Origin: Thiobacillus sp.
GTDB taxonomy: Bacteria > Pseudomonadota > Gammaproteobacteria > Burkholderiales > Thiobacillaceae
Reading direction: 5' to 3'
NCBI GenBank assembly: GCA_024235835.1
Contig: JACKLQ010000001.1
Location: forward strand, 744,001-808,000
DNA length: 64,000 nt
In this document: one piece after another, positions 25,034 to 34,065 of the stretch
How the letters are laid out: each line of letters begins with the position of its first letter
How positions within the stretch are numbered: the first letter of the stretch is position 1
The notes under the pieces: generated by a model
Told to the model about the DNA's origin: nothing
Databases searched by the model: none
What the model saw: only the letters and a program-made list of their open reading frames with translations
Program-made: the position numbers and the translations under genes

Positions 25034-27556
25034 ATGGTCCCCAAGCCCGCCTCCCTCCGCATGAAACCCCTGCGTCATAGCCAGCCCACCAGCGAGCTTT
25101 ACGAAATGCCCGCCCTGGGCATGGACGACCAGGCCCTGGCCCTGGACATCCGCCGCTACTTCGGCAGCTTTCTTGGCCGTGACAACCACTGCCGCTCCAC
25201 CCACTACCCCTACCAGGCCCTGACCCTGGCCCTGCGGGACCGCCTCATGGAACGCTGGAAACGCACCCGCACCGCCTACGAACAGGCCGACGCCCGGCAC
25301 GCCTACTACCTGTCCCTGGAATTCCTCATGGGCCGCACCCTCAACAACGCCCTGCTGAACCTGGGCCTGGACGAGGCCGCCCACCAGGCCCTGAAGCGCC
25401 TGGGCCTGGACCTGGAAGAGCTCATGGACGTGGAGCACGACGCAGGCCTGGGCAACGGCGGCCTGGGCCGCCTTGCGGCCTGCTTCCTGGACAGTTGCGC
25501 CACTCTGCAGCTGCCCGTCATGGGCTACGGAATCCGCTACGAATACGGCATGTTCCGCCAGCACATCGAGCACGGCCGCCAGGTGGAGGAACCTGACCAC
25601 TGGCTGCGGGACGGCAACCCCTGGGAACTGGAGCGGCCGGAACACACCCGCCGCATCCAGTACTACGGCCTGACGGAAACCTACGTGGACAGCAAGGGCC
25701 GCCAGCATGTGCGCTGGGTGGACACCGAGGACGTGCTGGCGGTGCCCTACGACACCCCTATCCCCGGCTACGAGAACGACACCGTGAACGTGCTGCGCCT
25801 GTGGAGCGCCTCCGCCACGGACGAGTTCGACCTGAAGGAATTCAACGCCGGTTCCTACACCGAGTCGGTGGCGGCCAAGAACGCCGCCGAGAACATCACC
25901 ATGGTGCTCTACCCCAATGACGCCAGCGAGAACGGCAAGGAACTGCGCCTGAAGCAGCAGTATTTCCTGGCCTCCGCCAGCCTCCAGGACGTGCTGGCCC
26001 GCTGGGAACTCCACCATGGCATGGACCTGAGCCACTTCGCCGAGAAGAACGTATTCCAGCTCAACGACACCCATCCCACCATCGCCGTGGCGGAACTGAT
26101 GCGCCTGCTCATGGACGAGAGCATGATGGAGTGGGACGAGGCCTGGGCCATCACCAGCCGCACCATGGCCTACACCAACCACACCCTGCTTCCCGAGGCC
26201 CTGGAGAGGTGGCCCGTGCGCCTGTTCCGCCAGCTCCTGCCCCGGCTGCTTGAGATCATCTATGAGATCAACGCCCGCTTCCTCACCGAGGTGGCCCGGC
26301 GCTGGCCCGGCGACAACGAGCGCATGTCCCGCATGTCCCTTATCGAGGAAGGCCACGAGCCCCAGGTGCGCATGGCCTACCTGGCCATCGTCGGCAGCTT
26401 TTCCGTCAACGGCGTCGCCGCGCTCCACTCCGACCTGCTCAAGCAGGGCCTGTTCCGGGACTTCCACGAGCTGTGGCCGCAGAAATTCAACAACAAGACC
26501 AACGGCGTCACCCAGCGCCGCTGGCTGGCTGCCGCCAACCCGGGCCTCAACCGGCTCATCACCGAGACCATCGGCGGCGGCTGGGTCACCCGGCTGGAAG
26601 ACCTGAAGACCCTGGCGGCCAAGGCGGACGACCCAACCTTCCGCGCCCGCTGGCATGATGTGAAGCGGGCCAACAAGGTCCGCCTGGCGGCTCTGGTGAA
26701 GAAGGATTGCAAGGTGGATTTCAATCCGGACGCCATGTTCGACGTCCAGGTGAAACGCATCCACGAATACAAGCGCCAGCTTCTCAACATCCTCCACGTC
26801 ATCCACCTCTACGCCCGCCTGAAAAACGGCGAGGACCAGGACTGGACCGACCGCTGCGTGCTCATCGGCGGCAAGGCCGCGCCCGGCTACTTCATGGCCA
26901 AGCGCATCATCACCCTCATCTGCAAGGTGGCGGACATGGTGAACGGCGACCCCGCCGTGAACGGCCGCCTCAAGGTGGCCTTCCTGCCCAACTATCGGGT
27001 GTCCGCCATGGAGATCATCGCCCCCGGCACCGATCTCTCGGAGCAGATATCCACCGCGGGCAAGGAGGCCTCCGGCACGGGCAACATGAAGTTCATGATG
27101 AACGGCGCCATCACCATCGGCACCCTGGACGGGGCCAACATCGAGATCCGCGAGGAAGCCGGCGACGACAATTTCTTCCTCTTCGGCCTCAACGCAGCTG
27201 AAGTGGATGCCACCCGCGCCCACTACGACCCCAACGCCCTCATCGCCGCCGACCCGGATCTGGGCCGGGTCATGCGCCTGCTGGAATCCGGCCTCTTCAA
27301 CCACTTCGAACCCGGACTGTTCGACCCCATCATCGAAGCCATCCGCAGCCCCCACGACCCCTGGCTGGTGGCCGCCGACTTCCGCGCCTTCGTGGATGCC
27401 CAGGAGATGGCAGCCGCCTCCTATCGGGACCGGGAGCACTGGGTGCGCATGAGCATTCTCAACACCGCCACCAGCGGCAAGTTCTCCACGGACCGCACCA
27501 TGGAGGAATACAACACGGATATCTGGAAGCTGCCCAAGGTGGCGCCGGCAAAGTAA
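25034..27556 (+). CDS. glgP: Glycogen/starch/alpha-glucan phosphorylase
   Basis: The enzyme releases glucose-1-phosphate from glycogen in the cytoplasm. It is about 840 residues long, as usual for GT35. The N-terminal YYLSLEFLMGRTLNNAL, GNGGLGRLAACFLDS and VKRIHEYKRQLLN motifs are present. The pyridoxal phosphate site is complete in EASGTGNMKFMMNGA with its lysine, followed by TIGTLDGANIEI. Several starts are possible: ATG 24971, 25034, 25061 and 25106, none with a strong ribosome binding site. 25034 is a compromise. The gene stands alone, without glgA, glgB or glgC nearby. Confidence 0.95.
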   Translation: MVPKPASLRMKPLRHSQPTSELYEMPALGMDDQALALDIRRYFGSFLGRDNHCRSTHYPYQALTLALRDRLMERWKRTRTAYEQADARHAYYLSLEFLMGRTLNNALLNLGLDEAAHQALKRLGLDLEELMDVEHDAGLGNGGLGRLAACFLDSCATLQLPVMGYGIRYEYGMFRQHIEHGRQVEEPDHWLRDGNPWELERPEHTRRIQYYGLTETYVDSKGRQHVRWVDTEDVLAVPYDTPIPGYENDTVNVLRLWSASATDEFDLKEFNAGSYTESVAAKNAAENITMVLYPNDASENGKELRLKQQYFLASASLQDVLARWELHHGMDLSHFAEKNVFQLNDTHPTIAVAELMRLLMDESMMEWDEAWAITSRTMAYTNHTLLPEALERWPVRLFRQLLPRLLEIIYEINARFLTEVARRWPGDNERMSRMSLIEEGHEPQVRMAYLAIVGSFSVNGVAALHSDLLKQGLFRDFHELWPQKFNNKTNGVTQRRWLAAANPGLNRLITETIGGGWVTRLEDLKTLAAKADDPTFRARWHDVKRANKVRLAALVKKDCKVDFNPDAMFDVQVKRIHEYKRQLLNILHVIHLYARLKNGEDQDWTDRCVLIGGKAAPGYFMAKRIITLICKVADMVNGDPAVNGRLKVAFLPNYRVSAMEIIAPGTDLSEQISTAGKEASGTGNMKFMMNGAITIGTLDGANIEIREEAGDDNFFLFGLNAAEVDATRAHYDPNALIAADPDLGRVMRLLESGLFNHFEPGLFDPIIEAIRSPHDPWLVAADFRAFVDAQEMAAASYRDREHWVRMSILNTATSGKFSTDRTMEEYNTDIWKLPKVAPAK

Positions 27557-27565
27557 CCCCGTACC

Positions 27566-27589
27566 GCCCCTTCCCGGCCGGAAAGGGGC
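27566..27589 (+). terminator. Imperfect hairpin after glgP
   Basis: The stem GCCCCTT...AAGGGGC, with a CCGGCCGG core that continues after one mismatch, begins 10 nt after the glgP stop. The next gene runs toward it, so it may stop transcription from both sides. Only a weak T-rich stretch follows. Confidence 0.45.
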
Positions 27590-27631
27590 TAAATCGGGTT
27601 TACCTTACGGGGCAGGGCTTAAAGCAGGGAC

Positions 27632-27763
27632 TCATTTGGCTTTGATGGTCAGGGGAACGACGTCCCCCGCGTGCTTCTTCGCCATCTTCGCCGCCTTCTT
27701 CTCCTTGGGGTTCAACGCGGCCTGCTTCTTCACTTCCTTGTTGGATTTCTGGGTCTTGGACAT
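27632..27763 (-). CDS. 43-residue lysine-rich small protein
   Basis: A short frame from the ATG at 27763 to the stop at 27632 encodes MSKTQKSNKEVKKQAALNPK and continues EKKAAKMAKKHAGDVVPLTI to KAK. It has a good ribosome binding site (AGGAG, 8 nt upstream). About a third of the residues are lysine, so it may bind nucleic acid or ribosomes, but no function is known to me. I recall near-identical small proteins in other betaproteobacteria. It is too short for most gene finders. Confidence 0.7.
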   Translation of the reverse strand: MSKTQKSNKEVKKQAALNPKEKKAAKMAKKHAGDVVPLTIKAK

Positions 27764-27990
27764 GGTGTTTGCTCCTGATCATGTTGTGGGTGCACCCGAG
27801 GAGCGATGAGCGGTGGAACGGGAGGGCATTGCCCCCACGACCCGCCACTGACTGCGGCCGGAGCCATTCAAGTGCCCTGAGTATAGGCCTGTGGCGACAC
27901 AAGGCGCATTTATTCGCGGCACCTGGAGCAGCGCCCTACAATGTCGCCACAATCCTGCCCCACGGCCTGCCTCCCAGCCCATACCGTTCC

Positions 27991-28395
27991 ATGCGCCCCC
28001 CCATCACCATCCCGCCTGAGGAAGTGGAATTCAGCGCCATCCGCGCCCAGGGCGCCGGGGGGCAGAACGTGAACAAGGTCTCCAACGCCGTCCACCTGCG
28101 CTTCGACATTACCGCCTCCTCCCTGCCGGAGGACATCCGCGAGCGACTCCTCAGACTGGGCGACCAGCGCATCAGCAAGGATGGCGTGGTCATCATCAAG
28201 GCGCAGAAATTCCGCAGCCTGGAAAAGAACCGCGCCGAAGCCCTGCGCCGGCTGGAGGAACTCATCGACGGTATCGCCGCGCCCCCCAAGGCCCGCCGCC
28301 CCACCCGGCCCACCCGGGCCTCCGTCGCCCGGCGCAGGGAGGACAAGGCCCGGCGCGCCACGGTTAAGGCCCAGCGGGGCAAGGTCCGCGAATAG
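27991..28395 (+). CDS. arfB: Alternative ribosome-rescue factor ArfB (YaeJ-type peptidyl-tRNA hydrolase)
   Basis: The 134-residue protein has the GGQ catalytic motif in RAQGAGGQNVNKVSNAVHLRF near residues 19-39, like release factors but without the codon-recognition domain. The C-terminal tail is highly basic (RRPTRPTRASVARRREDKARRA), as required for entering the empty mRNA channel. ArfB frees ribosomes stalled on messages without a stop codon. The start at 27991 is an ATG; the longer upstream frame lacks family similarity. Confidence 0.92.
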   Translation: MRPPITIPPEEVEFSAIRAQGAGGQNVNKVSNAVHLRFDITASSLPEDIRERLLRLGDQRISKDGVVIIKAQKFRSLEKNRAEALRRLEELIDGIAAPPKARRPTRPTRASVARRREDKARRATVKAQRGKVRE

Positions 28396-28429
28396 CGGCC
28401 GGACAACATCATAGAAAACCTGAACGCCC

Positions 28430-28639
28430 ATGACCTACGAAGAATTCCTCGACGAAGTCACCACCCTGATCTACGAGAACTACGACGTGAGCGAAGAGGC
28501 CGCCGTCCAGATGGTCATGCGCGCCCAGGCCGATGACTTCTTTGTCGACCACGACGACGACCCTTCCCTGCGCACCCTGGACCGGGCCCATCAGGACGCC
28601 CGCGCCGTGTTCAAGCAATACTCCATAACCACCCTTTAA
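28430..28639 (+). CDS. Small acidic conserved hypothetical protein
   Basis: The 69-residue frame encodes a soluble, acidic, probably helical protein (MTYEEFLDEVTTLIYENYDV, later DDFFVDHDDDPSLRTLDRAHQDA). No signal peptide or membrane helix is seen. It lies 34 nt after arfB on the same strand, so it may share the transcript. I do not recognise a function. Confidence 0.6.
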   Translation: MTYEEFLDEVTTLIYENYDVSEEAAVQMVMRAQADDFFVDHDDDPSLRTLDRAHQDARAVFKQYSITTL

Positions 28640-28872
28640 GCCTCCACTTGTAAGGGGCGCCAGGACGGTCCAGTACGCGGATGCGGCAAGCGGATGTGGA
28701 CACACCGGGCAAGCATGGTGAGCATGGATTGAGGGGCGGATCTTCATGAATGCGCCATGCCTGGCCGTACGTTCTGTCGGCAAGGGCTACCTGCCTGTTC
28801 GGCATCGGCCGCCCTACTGCGTTACATTGGGTCCTTCACCGGCCTTTCCGGTGTCTCCCCGAAGGAACTTCC

Positions 28873-29088
28873 ATGACACGCTTTGAATACCTGGTCCGCA
28901 GCGATTTCCATGAAGAGGCGGAAAATGCCTCCCGGGGCCATGGCGGCAGGGAACGCGAACGGACCAAGGCCTATGACCAGGCCGTGGAAATGGCGCTGAA
29001 CAAACTCGGCGCCCAGGGTTGGGAACTGATGCAGGCCCCTGATGACAACGCCAACCGCAAGTGGATCTTCAAGCGGCTCCTGGCATGA
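28873..29088 (+). CDS. Small DUF4177-like protein
   Basis: The 71-residue protein from the ATG at 28873 (AGGAA upstream) ends with the pattern LNKLGAQGWELMQAPDDNANRKWIFKR, typical of DUF4177-like domains: short beta-rich proteins of unknown role that often have a GWEL core and a terminal FKR strand. A 5'-flanking hairpin CACCGG-cctttc-like stem lies at 28837-28853. Nothing nearby suggests a partner. Confidence 0.6.
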   Translation: MTRFEYLVRSDFHEEAENASRGHGGRERERTKAYDQAVEMALNKLGAQGWELMQAPDDNANRKWIFKRLLA

Positions 29089-29170
29089 GCGACCCCCGTT
29101 CACGGGTTGGTGGTGCATGTTTTAAACGCCCTCAGGCAACCACTCCCGCCTATTCCACTGCCAGGCTTTC

Positions 29171-30031
29171 ATGCGTCGCCTGAATATCAGCCACGTCACG
29201 GAGTACCTCTTCGCTGCACCGGTATCGCTGTTGCCCCATAGGCTTTTGCTGCGCCCACGGGAGAACCACAACGTCAGGATCGAATCCTCGACCCTGGATA
29301 TCTTTCCTGGCCATCTGCTGCAGTGGAAGCGGGATGTGCTGGACAACTCGATGGCGCTGGTGAGCTTTGTCGAGCCTTCCGACCGGGTGCGTTTTGCCAG
29401 CAACGTGGTCATCCAGCATTACGAGGACAACCCCTTCGATTTCCTGGTGGATGACTACGCGGTCATCCACCCCTTCGACTACAACCAGGCGGAACTGCCC
29501 GACCTGGTGCCCTTCCTGCAATCCATCCATCCGTCCGGCACAGAGGCTGTGCGGTGCTGGCTGGAGGGACTGGGCCTGCTCCAGTCCATGGAAACCTTCG
29601 TGCTGGTGGACCGGATGAACCGGGAAATCGCCTCGCGGTTTTTCTATCAGATGCGGGAGGAAGAGGGCGTTCAGCCCCCCGGGCTGACCTTGTCGCGCAA
29701 CAGCGGGTCCTGCAGGGATTTCGCGGCCTTGTTGATGGAGGCATGCAGGTGCCTTGGGCTGGCCAGCCGGTTCGTCAGCGGCTATCTCTACTCGGTGGCC
29801 ACCGAGGCGCAGAACTGTTCGACCCATGCCTGGGCCGAGGTCTATCTGCCAGGCGCCGGCTGGAAGGGATTCGATCCCACCAGCGGCGAGGTGGTGGGCA
29901 ATCGGCACATCGCCACGGCCGTGGCCCGTCACCCGGAAGCCGTACCGCCGGTGGCAGGCAACTTCATCGGCCCCCCTGGCCAGATACCCTTGCTCAAAGT
30001 GTCGGTGCAGGTCAACTCGCTCCCGGCGTGA
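29171..30031 (+). CDS. Transglutaminase-like cysteine protease family protein
   Basis: The 286-residue protein has an N-terminal bacterial transglutaminase-associated beta domain (MRRLNISHVTEYLFAAPVSL, LLRPRENH). The papain-like transglutaminase core follows with the triad: cysteine in NSGSCRDFA, histidine in STHAWAEVYLPG and aspartate in WKGFDPTSG. Such proteins often act as peptidases or in peptide tagging systems with an alpha-E protein and an ATP-grasp partner. Neither partner is present here. No signal peptide is seen. Confidence 0.88.
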   Translation: MRRLNISHVTEYLFAAPVSLLPHRLLLRPRENHNVRIESSTLDIFPGHLLQWKRDVLDNSMALVSFVEPSDRVRFASNVVIQHYEDNPFDFLVDDYAVIHPFDYNQAELPDLVPFLQSIHPSGTEAVRCWLEGLGLLQSMETFVLVDRMNREIASRFFYQMREEEGVQPPGLTLSRNSGSCRDFAALLMEACRCLGLASRFVSGYLYSVATEAQNCSTHAWAEVYLPGAGWKGFDPTSGEVVGNRHIATAVARHPEAVPPVAGNFIGPPGQIPLLKVSVQVNSLPA

Positions 30032-30241
30032 CCCGGGTTGGCGTGCAACCGTGGCGTGTCCAGCGGTGCGCCATATTTCTTGCAGTAGGACGCCATGGGA
30101 CACCCAGTCCATCATGGCCCGGCGGCTGAACCCTCGGGACGGCAATCTGGACTAGCGACCACACTGGTTGCTCATGAAGCACTTGGGACTACCCTGCGGT
30201 CGAGCTGCACTCCAGGAGATGCCGGGAAAATTTCCCTGAAC

Positions 30242-30841
30242 CTACCGCCGTGGCCGTCGGGCGATGACCGTATCGAAGTCCTTGCAGGTGTCCCGGAGGG
30301 CGGGAAATCTGTGGCGGGATACCGCCAGCATGTCCCAGCCGCCCAGGGCATCTTCCAGGCCCCCCTGGGGAAAAAGGTGATAGTGGCCGGGTTCGAACAT
30401 GCCCAGGAAGCTGGTGCCCTGGGTCAGCACATTCAGGGCCACCACGCCGCCAGGCCGCACGTGGGCGATGATGTCCGCCAACATGGCCTCGGCCCGGGCC
30501 TGGGGAAAGAACATGAGCAGGCCGATGGCAACTATGGTGTCGTACTCCCGGTCCAGCCTGTAATGGGCCAGGTCCGCCTCGTGGACCACGAGTTCCAGTC
30601 CGGCGCCCATGGCCATCTCCCTCAGGTAGGCGATGCCTGCGGGGCTTCCGTCCAGGGCCGTGACCCGGCAGCCGGCCCTGGCCGCCTCCAGGGCCAGGTT
30701 GCCCAGGCCGCAGCCCAGGTCCAGCACCTCGCCTTCCAGGTATGGCAGGGCCAGGCGCTCGAAGGGATTAAGATCGAATTCACCGCCGGCCACCTGGCGC
30801 TGGAACTGGGTGTCGAAGAAGCGGACGGCGTGCTTGTCCAT
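30242..30841 (-). CDS. SAM-dependent class I methyltransferase
   Basis: This 199-residue protein has the glycine-rich SAM motif VLDLGCGLGNLALEAARAG near residues 38-56, an acidic residue in TALDGSPAG, and motif IV-like YDTIVAIGLLMFF. It resembles TehB/UbiG-like small methyltransferases. The substrate is unknown. It begins 7 nt after the stop of the RND pump gene, so it is likely the last gene of that operon. Confidence 0.85.
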   Translation of the reverse strand: MDKHAVRFFDTQFQRQVAGGEFDLNPFERLALPYLEGEVLDLGCGLGNLALEAARAGCRVTALDGSPAGIAYLREMAMGAGLELVVHEADLAHYRLDREYDTIVAIGLLMFFPQARAEAMLADIIAHVRPGGVVALNVLTQGTSFLGMFEPGHYHLFPQGGLEDALGGWDMLAVSRHRFPALRDTCKDFDTVIARRPRR

Positions 30842-30848
30842 GGCACCC

Positions 30849-33800
30849 TCAAACCGGTGCCGGCCTGCCCATCAGGCGCATCAGGCGCACGTGGCCCGAC
30901 TCGTACAGAGAGAGCATGGCCGGCAGCCAAAGCAGGGCGATGAAGGTGGTGGCCGCCAGGCCGAAGGTGATGCTGGTGGCCATGGGGATGAGGAACTGGG
31001 CCTGGAGTGAAGTCTCCATCATAAGCGTGGACAGGCCGCCGATGGTGGTGAGGGAGGTGAGCAGGATGGCGCGCAGGCGCAGGCAGGCGGCGTTGATGAG
31101 GGCCTCCCGCACGGGCACGCCCTTCTGGCGTTCCTGGCGGTAGAACTCCACCAGCACGATGGAATCGTTGACGACGATGCCAGACAGGCCGAACAGGCCG
31201 AACAGGGACAGCACGGTGAGGTCGATGCCCATTAGCCAGTGGCCGGTGACGGCCCCCACCAGGCCGAAGGGGATGGCCAGCATGATGATCAGGGGCCAGC
31301 CGTAATGCCCGAACACCCAGGCCAGGATCAGGTAGATGAAGGCCAGGCCCAGCATGAGCCCGGTCTTCATGTCCGCCATGGTCTCCCGCTGGTCCGCCGC
31401 CCTGCCCTCGAAGGTCCATCGCACGCCGTACTTGTTTTCCAGGCGGGGCATGTCGTTCTCGGACAGGCCAGAGAGTATCTCGTTGACGTTGGCCTCGGTA
31501 CTGTTCACCGTGGCGTTCACCTCCACCGCCAGGTTGTTTTCCGCGTGGCGCAGGGCTTCGAAACCCTGGCGAGTGGACCAGGTGGCCACGGTGGTGAGAG
31601 GCACCCAGCTGCCGTCGGGGGTGCGTACGTTGAAGCGGTCCAGCAGGGACAGGCTGGCCCGCTCCTCCGCCGGCAGGCGCACCCGCACCTCCACCTCGTC
31701 GGCCCCATCCTGGAAGAGTTGCACCAGCTTGCCGTCCAGGGCGGCGCGCAGCTGGCGCGAAAGCTCGTCCAGGGTCAGGCCCAGGGACTCGCCGGCAGGG
31801 GTGAGCTTGAACAGGAGTTGTTCCCGGCCATAAGGCATGTCGTCCTCGATGCCGTACACCCCCTGGATCTGGCGCAGGCTGGTCTGGAGTTCCAGGGCGG
31901 CCTGCTTGAGGGTATGGGGGTTCTGGCCCTGGAGCCGGATCACCAGATCACCCCCGGGGGGACCCTGGCGCCGGGTGACCAGCACGAAGTTCTCCATGCC
32001 GGCGGGCACATGGATGCGGTCCTGCCAGGCCTGAACGAAAGACTCGGTGCGCACTTCCCGGTGGTCGGAAGGGATGAGCTCCACGGTGACGGCGCCGAAC
32101 TGGTCACCCTGGCGCACGTTGGCGCCCGTGAGGGCGCCGCTCTGGCTCACGGCCTGGAGGATGAGCTTCGTGCCGTAGGACTTCTCGGTATCCGCCAGGG
32201 TATGGCGCAGATGGGCCAGGAAATCGTCCACCCGGGCCCGGGGGGTGCCGCTGGCGAAGGTGGCGTTGGCGTACACCACGGAGGGTTCCGGCGTGGGGAA
32301 GAAGGTGAACTTCACGCGGCCGCCTTCCAGCAGCCCCACCACCAGGATCAGCACCGCCACTCCGGTGGTCAGGGTCACGCCTCGATAGTCGATGGCCCGG
32401 GTGACCAGGGGCCTGAAAATGCCGTCGCGGAAATGGGCGAACCCGCCTTCCAGGCGTTGCCGCAGACGACTGGCCTGGTGCCCCGTGTCCTTGACGAAGG
32501 CGTTGCGCAAATGGGCCGGCAGGATGAGGAAGCACTCCACCACCGAGGCGATGAGCACGCACACCATGATGAAGGGGATGTCGAACATGATCTTGCCAAT
32601 GGGACCGGACACCAGCATGAGGGGCAGGAAGGCCGCCACGGTGGTGAGGCTGGAGGCGATGACGGGCCAGAACATGCGCCGGGCGCCGCCTTCCGAGGCG
32701 TACAGGGGGTCCTCCCCCATCTTGTGGTGGGCGTAGGCATCCTCCCCCACGACGATGGCGTCGTCCACGATGACCCCCAGGGCCATGATGAGGGCGAACA
32801 GGCTGATCATGTTGATGGAGCCTCCCACCAGCCACACCACCCCCAGGGTGGCCATGAAGGCGGTGGGAATGCCCATGGCCACCCATAAGGTGACCCGGCC
32901 GTTGAGGAACAGCAGCAGGATCAGCACCACGATGAGCAGGCCCTGGGCGCCGTTTTTCACCAGCAGTCCGATGCGGTCCTCGATGAGGCTCCAGGTTTCG
33001 TCGTAAACATGCAGCTGCACCGTGGGCGGCAGGGTGGGCCGTGCCGCCTCCAGCCAGGCCTGCATGCGCTCGGCGGCCTTGAGGGAGTTGCCCTCCTCCG
33101 CCCGCTGCAGCAACAACTGCACTGCTGGCTTGTCCCCGACCTCCATGAATACGCTGCCATCCCGGGCACCCCGGCTGATCTGCGCGACTTGCCCCAGTTC
33201 CACCCGGGTGCCCGCCTCCGTCACCAGGGGCAGGTCGGCGTAGTCCCTGGGGTCCTTGCGCAGGTTCACGCCCCGCACTTCCCGCTCCACCTCGCCCCCC
33301 GGCCCTTCGCCGCCCACGGCACCGGCGGGCAGGTCCCGGTTGGTGGCGGCCAGGCGGCTCCCCACCTGGTCCAGTGTCAGGCCCAGTCGCTCCAGCTCCC
33401 GGGCGGGCACGTCGATGGATACCTCTTCGTCGGGCAGTCCCAGCAGGTCCACCTTGTCCACGCCCCGGGCCAGCAGGTCCTTCTCGAACCGGCGTGCCAG
33501 GTGCCGCAGTTCCTCCAGGCTGTCTCCCACCAGGAGCACCCGGGCGATGGGCTCGTAGCGGATCACCCGGGCCACCTCCGGCTGCTTGGCGTCCTGGGGC
33601 AGGTTACGGAACTGGTCCACCGCCTGCTTGACCTCGTCCACGGCGCTTACGGGGTCCACGCCCTCATGGAACTCGATGCTGATGCTGCTGACGCCCTGGC
33701 TGGAGGTGGAGGTGACGTGCTTCACCCCGGAGACCGTCTTGAGCTTTTGCTCGATGGGCGTGGTTATGCCCTCGTCCACGTCCTCCGCCGCCGCCCCCCG

Positions 33801-33962
33801 CCATTCCACCCTGACCGTGACCACGTCCAGGTTGAAGTTGGGGAAGAACTGCACGTTGAGCCGGGAAAGGGCAAACAAGCCCGCCAGGATCAGCATGATC
33901 ATCAACAGGTTGGCCGCCACCGGATGGTGGACGAAGGAACCGAGGAGATCCTGGCGTTTCAT
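30849..33962 (-). CDS. RND-family efflux transporter, inner-membrane pump (AcrB/MdtB-like)
   Basis: The 1,037-residue protein has the RND layout: a first helix at 12-30, a large periplasmic loop, helices 2-6 including the proton-relay region MALGVIVDDAIVVGEDAYAH (paired aspartates), and a second periplasmic loop and helix set with FGLFGLSGIVVNDSIVLVEF. It should export hydrophobic or cationic compounds using the proton gradient with an adaptor and an outer-membrane channel. The adaptor gene lies 103 bp upstream; no TolC-like gene is in the window. The drug spectrum cannot be predicted. Confidence 0.93.
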   Translation of the reverse strand: MKRQDLLGSFVHHPVAANLLMIMLILAGLFALSRLNVQFFPNFNLDVVTVRVEWRGAAAEDVDEGITTPIEQKLKTVSGVKHVTSTSSQGVSSISIEFHEGVDPVSAVDEVKQAVDQFRNLPQDAKQPEVARVIRYEPIARVLLVGDSLEELRHLARRFEKDLLARGVDKVDLLGLPDEEVSIDVPARELERLGLTLDQVGSRLAATNRDLPAGAVGGEGPGGEVEREVRGVNLRKDPRDYADLPLVTEAGTRVELGQVAQISRGARDGSVFMEVGDKPAVQLLLQRAEEGNSLKAAERMQAWLEAARPTLPPTVQLHVYDETWSLIEDRIGLLVKNGAQGLLIVVLILLLFLNGRVTLWVAMGIPTAFMATLGVVWLVGGSINMISLFALIMALGVIVDDAIVVGEDAYAHHKMGEDPLYASEGGARRMFWPVIASSLTTVAAFLPLMLVSGPIGKIMFDIPFIMVCVLIASVVECFLILPAHLRNAFVKDTGHQASRLRQRLEGGFAHFRDGIFRPLVTRAIDYRGVTLTTGVAVLILVVGLLEGGRVKFTFFPTPEPSVVYANATFASGTPRARVDDFLAHLRHTLADTEKSYGTKLILQAVSQSGALTGANVRQGDQFGAVTVELIPSDHREVRTESFVQAWQDRIHVPAGMENFVLVTRRQGPPGGDLVIRLQGQNPHTLKQAALELQTSLRQIQGVYGIEDDMPYGREQLLFKLTPAGESLGLTLDELSRQLRAALDGKLVQLFQDGADEVEVRVRLPAEERASLSLLDRFNVRTPDGSWVPLTTVATWSTRQGFEALRHAENNLAVEVNATVNSTEANVNEILSGLSENDMPRLENKYGVRWTFEGRAADQRETMADMKTGLMLGLAFIYLILAWVFGHYGWPLIIMLAIPFGLVGAVTGHWLMGIDLTVLSLFGLFGLSGIVVNDSIVLVEFYRQERQKGVPVREALINAACLRLRAILLTSLTTIGGLSTLMMETSLQAQFLIPMATSITFGLAATTFIALLWLPAMLSLYESGHVRLMRLMGRPAPV

Positions 33963-33971
33963 GCTTTGCGG

Positions 33972-34058
33972 AGTGAAGGGGGAAGGGTAAAGGGTGAAGG
34001 GTGGAGGTCAGCGTGGGGCCGGGTTCTACCCTTCCCCCTTCCCCCTTCTCCCTTCACT
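33972..34058. repeat. Imperfect inverted repeat of GAAGGG units between adaptor and pump genes
   Basis: The left part (33972-34003) is built of gaaggg/aagggt units, starting agtgaaggg. The right part (34028-34058) is its imperfect reverse complement, ending cccttcact. Folded in RNA it would give a long imperfect stem between two co-directional genes, which could adjust relative expression of pump and adaptor. Function is inferred only from position. Confidence 0.45.
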
Positions 34059-34065
34059 GATCCAC

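Noticed and set aside
28837..28853. Hairpin CACCGG...CCGGTG before the DUF4177-like gene as a possible riboswitch
   Set aside because: A single 6-bp stem without conserved riboswitch elements; more likely a chance or small terminator stem.
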